5,488 bases of DNA. Origin: Aquirhabdus sp. GTDB lineage: Bacteria; Pseudomonadota; Gammaproteobacteria; Pseudomonadales; Moraxellaceae. Location: assembly GCA_030152425.1 (NCBI GenBank), contig JASLJP010000020.1, positions 1-5,488 of the forward strand, read 5' to 3'. The notes under the pieces were generated by a model. It was not told the DNA's origin. It worked only from the letters and a program-made list of their open reading frames with translations, and made no database searches. Below, one piece after another: positions 1 through 3,971 of the stretch. The position numbers were made by a program, and so were the translations under genes. The stretch's first letter is position 1. The number at the start of each line of letters is the position of its first letter.

Positions 1-1
1 C

Positions 2-565
2 AGCTATCTGGCGGCGTATAAGATCCCCGAGCAGATCCAAGCCCTTGTCATGCTCGATCCGCCGTTGATCAATGGCGTTTATTCACTGGGTATGCACCTG
101 GCCAAGAACTTCGCGCCGAAAGAATACGAGAAACGCACCCCTGCCGCCCTATCGGCCAAGCGCCGTGATCGTTGGGCCAGCCGTGCCGAGGCCGCCGAGA
201 AATTACGCGGTCGCGGACTGTTTGCCAAATTTGATCAAGACTGCTTTGACGCCTATATCGAATACGGCCTCAAAGACACCCCGGATGGCGCAGTCACCCT
301 GACCATCCCCAAAGCCGTCGAGGTAGAAATCTTCCGCACCAATCCCTCGCTGTTTTGGATACCGCCCTACCGCGCGCCCAAAGTGCCTGCGCATATGCTG
401 GCCGGCCGCGACAGCCAGTTCTATGGCCGTGGTTTCCCGCAGCGGTTAGAGAAACAGCAAGGCATCCCGTATACCTTAAGCGACGGCGGCCATATGTTCC
501 CGCTTGAGCATCCGCTGGAAACGGCAGAGATGATTCGACGGACGATTAAGGGGTTGGTGGGGTAG
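2..565 (+). CDS. Alpha/beta-hydrolase fold protein, C-terminal part (5' end outside the window)
   Basis: The reading frame is open from the first bases of the window (first whole codon at base 2) to a TAG at 563-565, giving 187 residues. No start is visible; the ATG at 50 is an internal Met in VMLDPP, so the true start lies upstream. The end looks like an alpha/beta hydrolase: a strand-like ALVMLDPP of the kind that follows the nucleophile elbow, a GRDS turn (Asp codon 410-412) that may carry the catalytic acid, and GGHMFPLEHP (His codon 491-493), the usual catalytic-His loop, followed by a final helix ending in LVG. The nucleophile motif (GxSxG) should be just outside the window, so activity cannot be judged here. 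The substrate is unknown; esterases, lipases and C-C hydrolases share this ending. There is no signal peptide information. The gene converges on the minus-strand TPR gene with 8 bases between the stops. Confidence 0.85.
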   Translation, partial: SYLAAYKIPEQIQALVMLDPPLINGVYSLGMHLAKNFAPKEYEKRTPAALSAKRRDRWASRAEAAEKLRGRGLFAKFDQDCFDAYIEYGLKDTPDGAVTLTIPKAVEVEIFRTNPSLFWIPPYRAPKVPAHMLAGRDSQFYGRGFPQRLEKQQGIPYTLSDGGHMFPLEHPLETAEMIRRTIKGLVG

Positions 566-573
566 GAGTCTGT

Positions 574-1428
574 TTATTCACAGCACTGCTTTATCCGCTC
601 ACCCGCGTAGTCTGAACCCAGCGCCTGCGCTTGCTTCCAATCGGCGCAGGCACCGTGCAGGTCTTGTAAGTTGTTCTTGGCGTTGCCACGGTTAAAGTAA
701 GCCATTTGCTGGTCGTCTAGACCGACCGTGGGGGAGGCGAGGACGGCATCATAGTCGCTGATCGCGCCGTGATGGTCGCCGTGACTGTCCTTGATATCGC
801 CGCGATTGATCAGTGCGCTCAGGTGGTGGGGCGCGATGTCCAGTGCTTGGTCGTAGTCGCGGAGTGCGGCTTTCCATGCGTATAGTTCATTTTTGACGAT
901 GGCACGCGAGTAGTAGGCATTCGGATCGCGCGGGTTGATGACCAGTACAGTGCTCCAGTTGATCAACGCCCCACTCAGGTTGCCGCGTTGATAGCAATCC
1001 ATACCCGCATCAAAATACACATCGGCTTGATCTGCTGCAAAGTTAGGCATGTTGATATTGTTTGGATCGTACAGCGAACCATAGCCGACCAGTCGGCTAT
1101 CACAGTCATAGCCGCGCATATACATATCCGTGACCCAAAAGCGCACGTTGTCATGGGTGGTGGGCAGGGGCGTGGTTTGACCAGTCAGTTCCCATTCATC
1201 GTCACTGGCGTCGATACTGTGGATTTGGTAGTGGTAGTTTTGGCTGAGGCAGTCCGCCAGTTTTGCCAGTTTCTCTCTGCTATCAGAGGTAAAGCCAAAA
1301 TCGAACGTGCTTAGGGTCTGATCCTTAAGGCCGTCTGCGGCCATGCTGGCATAGACGCTATCCGCATCGTCCATTTCAACTCCATAGCTGTCAGCAAAAT
1401 CATCTGCTGTAAAAAATGTATTGGTCAT
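574..1428 (-). CDS. RraB-like domain joined to TPR repeats, 284 residues
   Basis: The start is ATG at 1428-1426, with AGGGA seven bases upstream on the minus strand; the stop is TAA at 576-574. Residues about 20-122 resemble the RraB family (ribonuclease E inhibitor B). They show FDFGFTSDSREKLAKLADCL (42-61), a DEWELTG strand (77-83), the helix HDNVRFWVTDMYMRGYDCDS (92-111) and the ending GYGSLYDP (115-122), comparable to the FDVEYDGWGTYFEDP end of E. coli RraB. Residues about 134-274 hold some four TPR units, with typical positions in YFDAGMDCYQRGNLSGALINW, AYYSRAIVKNELYAWKAALRDYDQAL, ALINRGDIKDSHGDHHGAISDY and AYFNRGNAKNNLQDLHGACADW. There is no signal peptide or membrane segment, and the N-terminus is acidic, so it is probably cytoplasmic. 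RraB in E. coli binds RNase E and alters its targets; that this protein does so is inference. TPRs suggest a partner protein. It lies 47 bases downstream of the DUF1851 gene and is probably cotranscribed with it. The TPR call is firm; the RraB call is from remembered pattern. Confidence 0.85.
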   Translation of the reverse strand: MTNTFFTADDFADSYGVEMDDADSVYASMAADGLKDQTLSTFDFGFTSDSREKLAKLADCLSQNYHYQIHSIDASDDEWELTGQTTPLPTTHDNVRFWVTDMYMRGYDCDSRLVGYGSLYDPNNINMPNFAADQADVYFDAGMDCYQRGNLSGALINWSTVLVINPRDPNAYYSRAIVKNELYAWKAALRDYDQALDIAPHHLSALINRGDIKDSHGDHHGAISDYDAVLASPTVGLDDQQMAYFNRGNAKNNLQDLHGACADWKQAQALGSDYAGERIKQCCE

Positions 1429-1475
1429 TACGTTGTCCCTGTTATAGACCCTTAGTCGACATCATGTGATTGTGC

Positions 1476-1928
1476 TCATTCGCCACCCTGCAACTCCCCA
1501 ATCTGCTCCAACAACTCCCCCGTCGCGGCAAAGTGCTCGCTGGCGGGGACTGGGTTTAGGTTCTCCACATCATAGTTACCCGCCTCATAGATCGGCAGCG
1601 TCACATAGGTGTAGCACTGATCGGTCGTGGGGATCTTTCCCGCCGCGTGGAGTTGCTCGACCAGATAGGGCATAAACCATTCATCGGCGGTTGGGGTTTT
1701 GATCAGGGCGTGGAAGTGGTCGATACTTTCTGCGACGCGCGAGATTTCACCGGTGCCGGTGTTGAGCCAGTAGACTTCATCAAGGGCTTCTTGAAAGAAC
1801 ATATCGCCCAAGATGGTGAACAGCACCGGCGTAAAACCATTCGGCAGCTTCCATTGCCATGCGGTGGCGAGGGTGTGGATGGCTTGGGTGTCGGGGCTAA
1901 AATGTAGGTCTGACCAGCTGATGGACAC
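1476..1928 (-). CDS. DUF1851 protein, T6SS immunity protein Tdi1-like, 150 residues
   Basis: The start is GTG at 1928-1926; an in-frame TAG (1940-1938) just upstream rules out an earlier start, and AGAGA at about eight bases is a weak ribosome site. The stop is TGA at 1478-1476. The protein shows the pattern I know for DUF1851 (Tdi1 C-terminal family): ILGDMFF (39-45), VYWLNTGTGEISRVA (52-66), ADEWFMPYLVEQL (81-93), QCYTYVTLPIYEAGNYDVEN (104-123) and HFAATGELLEQI (132-143). The family is named for Tdi1, the Agrobacterium protein that neutralises the secreted DNase Tde1. Many members sit alone and have no tested function, so an immunity role here is inference. The N-terminus (WQWKLPNGFTPVLFT, 24-38) resembles the short lead-in of GAD-related/DUF1851 proteins. 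It is soluble, with no signal peptide. It is the first gene of a probable two-gene minus-strand unit with the RraB-TPR gene. No toxin is in view. Confidence 0.85.
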   Translation of the reverse strand: MSISWSDLHFSPDTQAIHTLATAWQWKLPNGFTPVLFTILGDMFFQEALDEVYWLNTGTGEISRVAESIDHFHALIKTPTADEWFMPYLVEQLHAAGKIPTTDQCYTYVTLPIYEAGNYDVENLNPVPASEHFAATGELLEQIGELQGGE

Positions 1929-1959
1929 GGCGATTCTCTAGGGCGAATATTCAGAGCTG

Positions 1960-1988
1960 TTTTTATCATTCTGACCCACTCAAAGCAA
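1960..1988 (-). promoter_or_regulatory. Possible promoter for the DUF1851/RraB-TPR unit
   Basis: On the minus strand, TTGCTT (1988-1983) and TAAAAA (1965-1960) are separated by 17 bases, about 30 bases before the GTG start. Both boxes match the sigma-70 consensus only in part, so this is a guess from position and spacing. The divergent gap must hold some promoter for the minus-strand pair, since nothing else precedes it on that strand. Confidence 0.2.
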
Positions 1989-1997
1989 GCCGGATCG

Positions 1998-2027
1998 CTT
2001 CCATTATGATCGCTCTTGCTGTAGAAT
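1998..2027 (+). promoter_or_regulatory. Possible promoter for rpmI-rplT
   Basis: TAGAAT at 2022-2027 matches five of six bases of the -10 consensus and is followed by a GC-rich stretch (CTCCGC), as often seen in growth-rate-controlled promoters of translation genes. The -35 is poor: CTTCCA at 1998-2003 with an 18-base spacer. A start near 2034 would give a leader of about 70 bases. TATGAT at 2005-2010 is an alternative -10. A promoter is expected here because the upstream neighbour points the other way. Confidence 0.4.
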
Positions 2028-2039
2028 CTCCGCTCCCTT

Positions 2040-2098
2040 ACCCGCAGGTCTAGACGCAGTTGGGTGTCTTTGTCACTAAACGGGTTCCAAAAAAGAGG
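2040..2098 (+). promoter_or_regulatory. Foldable 5' leader of rpmI with ribosome binding site
   Basis: A hairpin is visible at 2052-2069 (AGACGC, loop AGTTGG, GTGTCT, one G-T pair). It is enclosed by ACCCG (2040-2044), which can pair with CGGGT (2081-2085). The ribosome site AGAGG (2094-2098) follows nine bases after the outer pairing and five bases before the ATG. In E. coli, L20 represses rpmI-rplT translation by binding RNA upstream of rpmI, partly within infC. Here infC is absent, so this leader could hold such an operator, but no L20 site has been matched. The pairing is seen; the function is inference. Confidence 0.35.
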
Positions 2099-2103
2099 CT
2101 GAT

Positions 2104-2304
2104 ATGAGTAAAATCAAACTCAAGACCAAACGCGGAGCCGCAAAACGGTTCGTAAAAACCGCGAATGGTTTCAAGCGTAAACAAGCATTCAAACGCCACA
2201 TTCTGACCAAAAAGTCTCCTAAGCGTATTCGTCAACTACGCGGTTGTGTAATGGTTCACGTCAGTGACGTTGCAGCTGTTCGCCGTATGTGCCCATACCT
2301 TTAA
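2104..2304 (+). CDS. rpmI: 50S ribosomal protein L35
   Basis: This 66-residue basic protein matches bacterial L35 along its whole length, the usual size being about 65. It has KTKRGAAKRF near the N-terminus, NGFKRKQAFKRHILTKK in the middle, and RIRQLRG followed by a VHVSDVAAVRRMCPYL tail that resembles Acinetobacter L35. L35 is a small component of the large ribosomal subunit. The start ATG has AGAGG five bases upstream. Codons favour CGT and AAA, as in highly expressed genes. Its stop TAA overlaps the ribosome site of rplT, which begins 11 bases later, so the two are translated from one transcript and probably coupled. Unlike the E. coli order, infC does not precede it here. Confidence 0.97.
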   Translation: MSKIKLKTKRGAAKRFVKTANGFKRKQAFKRHILTKKSPKRIRQLRGCVMVHVSDVAAVRRMCPYL

Positions 2305-2315
2305 GGAGATTTTAA

Positions 2316-2675
2316 ATGGCTCGTGTAAAACGTGGTGTAACGGCTCATCGCCGTCATAAAAAAGTTCTGGCCCGTGCAAAAGGTTACTACGGCGCGCGTT
2401 CACGCGTGTATAAAGTAGCCGTACAGGCTGTGATGAAAGCCGGTCAATATGCATACCGTGACCGTCGTCAAAAGAAACGTACCTTCCGCGCGCTGTGGAT
2501 TGCACGTATCAACGCAGGTGCTCGTTTGAATGGTCTGTCATACAGCCGTTTGATCAATGGCCTGAAAAAAGCAGAAGTGATCATCGACCGCCGCGTGCTG
2601 GCTGATATCGCGATGCATGATGCGATTGCATTTAGCGCCATTGCTGAAAAAGCAAAAGGTGCGCTCGCTGCTTAA
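2316..2675 (+). CDS. rplT: 50S ribosomal protein L20
   Basis: This 119-residue protein is full length for L20. It begins MARVKRGVTAHRRHKKVL, then AKGYYGARSRVYKVA in the extended basic N-terminal half that threads into 23S rRNA, followed by DRRQKKRTFRALWIARINA and LSYSRLINGLKKA in the globular half. L20 is needed for early assembly of the large subunit, and in E. coli and Bacillus it also represses its own operon by binding the mRNA. A strong ribosome site, AAGGAG (2303-2308), overlaps the rpmI stop and lies seven bases before the ATG. The stop at 2673-2675 is followed after 22 bases by a clear intrinsic terminator, so the ribosomal pair is at least partly separated from pheST. Codon use is biased as in rpmI. 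Confidence 0.98.
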   Translation: MARVKRGVTAHRRHKKVLARAKGYYGARSRVYKVAVQAVMKAGQYAYRDRRQKKRTFRALWIARINAGARLNGLSYSRLINGLKKAEVIIDRRVLADIAMHDAIAFSAIAEKAKGALAA

Positions 2676-2697
2676 GTCTTAAGCCGCGTGAGAGAAG

Positions 2698-2724
2698 AAG
2701 CCACCTTATAGGTGGCTTTTTTTA
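2698..2724 (+). terminator. Intrinsic terminator after rplT
   Basis: The stem AAGCCACC (2698-2705) pairs perfectly with GGTGGCTT (2711-2718) around a TTATA loop, followed by an unbroken T run to 2723. This is a textbook rho-independent terminator between rplT and pheS. It should end or attenuate transcription from the ribosomal genes, which implies that pheST has its own promoter or depends on read-through. Confidence 0.93.
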
Positions 2725-2757
2725 TGGCGCCGATCTGGGGTTTGTGTCGATTTTTGG

Positions 2758-2816
2758 TTGAAATCAATGCTGAACCCGCTGTAAATCGGCATTTTGCTGC
2801 TGTTTTGCGCTAGAAT
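2758..2816 (+). promoter_or_regulatory. Promoter-like sequences upstream of pheS
   Basis: Two candidates are visible between the terminator and pheS. TTGAAA (2758-2763) and TGTAAA (2780-2785) are 16 bases apart, matching five and four of six consensus bases. TAGAAT (2811-2816) is a good -10 identical to the one before rpmI, but no convincing -35 lies 16-18 bases upstream. The strong terminator before this point makes a pheS promoter in this region likely; which candidate is used cannot be told from sequence. Confidence 0.35.
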
Positions 2817-2856
2817 TCGCTGTCTTTTGAGCGAATCGCTGAAGACCCCGAATTCG
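2815..2856 (+). repeat. Overlapping inverted repeats in the pheS leader
   Basis: ATTCGCT (2815-2821) can pair with AGCGAAT (2830-2836). Alternatively, GTCTT (2822-2826) can pair with AAGAC (2842-2846) enclosing the mini-stem AGCG (2830-2833)/CGCT (2837-2840). The two folds share bases and exclude each other. A palindrome CGAATTCG (2849-2856) offers a third partner for CGAAT, and GAATTCG occurs twice (2813-2819 and 2850-2856). There is no T run, so these are not terminators. The segment could be an operator or a switching leader. The remainder to 2903 shows nothing I recognise. Confidence 0.4.
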
Positions 2857-2903
2857 TGCGTGCACACCCCAAATTTGTTTAAAAATCATTACGTGTGGAA
2901 ATT

Positions 2904-2909
2904 AAGAGA
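2904..2909 (+). promoter_or_regulatory. pheS ribosome binding site
   Basis: AAGAGA lies six bases before the ATG at 2916 and decides the start. An in-frame GTG at 2895 would add seven residues but has no purine-rich site at proper distance and would place this site inside the gene. Confidence 0.7.
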
Positions 2910-2915
2910 ACGTCT

Positions 2916-3971
2916 ATGTCGCAAGATTCAACCGCATCCGATGCTACTGCATTGAATGACCTCGTGCCGGCCGCCCTTGCGGCGATTGCTGCTGCCACAG
3001 ACCTCGCCGCCCTAGAGCAAGTCCGCGTCCAGTTTACCGGCAAGAAAAGCCAGTTGGCGGAAGTCTCCAAAGGCATGGGCAAGCTCGATCCGGAAGCGCG
3101 TAAGACGCAAGGCGCCGTACTGCACGGGATTCGCGAGAGCATCAACGAGGCGCTAAACGCGCGCCAAGCCCTGCTGCAAAAGGCCGCGCTGGATGCCAAG
3201 CTTGCCAGTGAAACCATCGACATCACCCAAGACGGTCGCGGTCAGCAACCGGGCAGTATCCATCCGGTGACCCAAGTCATGGAGCGCATGTGCCAGTTCT
3301 TTACCAATGTCGGTTTTACCGTTGAGTCGGGTGCCGAGGTTGAAGACGACTATCATAACTTTGAAGCGTTAAATATTCCGGGTCATCACCCTGCACGGGC
3401 GATGCACGACACGTTCTATTTCGATGCGCACCATCTGCTGCGTACCCATACCAGCTCGGTACAGATCCGCACGATGGAGGCGCAAAAGCCGCCGATCCGC
3501 ATCATCTGTCCGGGTCGCGTCTATCGCTGTGACTCCGACCAGACCCACTCGCCGATGTTCCATCAGGTCGAAGGCTTGGTCGTGACCGAGCACACCAGCT
3601 TTGCCGAGCTTAAAGGGCTGATCGTGCAGTTCTTGAATGTGTTCTTTGAGCGTGAGCTGACGATTCGTTTCCGCCCGTCGTATTTCCCGTTCACCGAGCC
3701 GTCTGCCGAAGTGGACATCATGAGCGAGAGCGGTCGCTGGCTGGAGGTGCTCGGCTGCGGGATGGTGCATCCTAACGTGCTGAAAAGCTGCAATATCGAT
3801 CCGGAAAAATACACCGGCTTTGCATTCGGGATGGGGATTGAGCGTTTTGCCATGTTGCGTTATCAGGTGAATGATTTGCGGATGTTTTATCAAAATGATG
3901 TGCGTTTCTTGCGCCAATTTGCTGCGCCTAGCGCCGCAACACACACCGCCGCAGGGGAGGCATCCAAATGA
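2916..3971 (+). CDS. pheS: Phenylalanyl-tRNA synthetase alpha subunit
   Basis: PheS and PheT form the cytoplasmic alpha2-beta2 enzyme that charges tRNA-Phe with phenylalanine using ATP; PheS carries the class II catalytic core. With the ATG start the protein has 351 residues, against 327 in E. coli. Residues about 10-95 form the N-terminal coiled-coil arm that contacts tRNA. The core shows DDYHNFEALNIPGHHPARAM (144-163), HDTFYF (164-169), motif 2 around RIICPGRVYRCDSDQTHSPM (195-214) with FHQVEGL after it, FRPSYFPFTEPSAEVD, and motif 3 GFAFGMGIERFAMLRY (301-316). The Ala of GFAFG (Ala303) appears to match E. coli Ala294, which sets the size of the Phe pocket. The extra length comes from about 9 residues at the N-terminus and a 15-residue Ala-rich tail after the usual RFLRQFA ending (APSAATHTAAGEASK). 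The codons of that tail contain the pheT ribosome site. The gene overlaps pheT by four bases (ATGA), consistent with translational coupling. Confidence 0.97.
   Translation: MSQDSTASDATALNDLVPAALAAIAAATDLAALEQVRVQFTGKKSQLAEVSKGMGKLDPEARKTQGAVLHGIRESINEALNARQALLQKAALDAKLASETIDITQDGRGQQPGSIHPVTQVMERMCQFFTNVGFTVESGAEVEDDYHNFEALNIPGHHPARAMHDTFYFDAHHLLRTHTSSVQIRTMEAQKPPIRIICPGRVYRCDSDQTHSPMFHQVEGLVVTEHTSFAELKGLIVQFLNVFFERELTIRFRPSYFPFTEPSAEVDIMSESGRWLEVLGCGMVHPNVLKSCNIDPEKYTGFAFGMGIERFAMLRYQVNDLRMFYQNDVRFLRQFAAPSAATHTAAGEASK
3953..3960 (+). promoter_or_regulatory. pheT ribosome binding site inside the pheS tail
   Basis: AGGGGAGG sits seven bases before the pheT ATG (3968-3970) and encodes part of the AAGEASK end of PheS. 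It is a strong Shine-Dalgarno match next to an ATGA stop-start overlap, so new initiation and reinitiation by ribosomes finishing pheS are both possible. Confidence 0.8.

Noticed and set aside
50..565. ATG at 50 as the start of the hydrolase
   Set aside because: The frame is open further upstream with hydrolase-like sequence (LAAYKIPEQIQALVMLDPP), so this Met is internal.
1960..1965. T run after the spacer start as a plus-strand terminator
   Set aside because: No stem of useful length precedes it, and no plus-strand gene ends nearby.
2236..2505. 89-codon minus-strand ORF across rpmI-rplT
   Set aside because: It spans two certain ribosomal genes in antisense and has no family resemblance.
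2724..2813. 29-codon ORF before pheS as a Phe leader peptide
   Set aside because: It starts in the terminator T run, has no ribosome site, and contains only two scattered Phe codons.
2895..2915. GTG at 2895 as the start of pheS
   Set aside because: It adds seven residues absent from known PheS and lacks a ribosome site; ATG at 2916 has AAGAGA at six bases.
3369..3944. 191-codon minus-strand ORF inside pheS
   Set aside because: It lies wholly antisense to a well conserved gene, has no recognisable family features, and is typical of GC-rich shadow frames.
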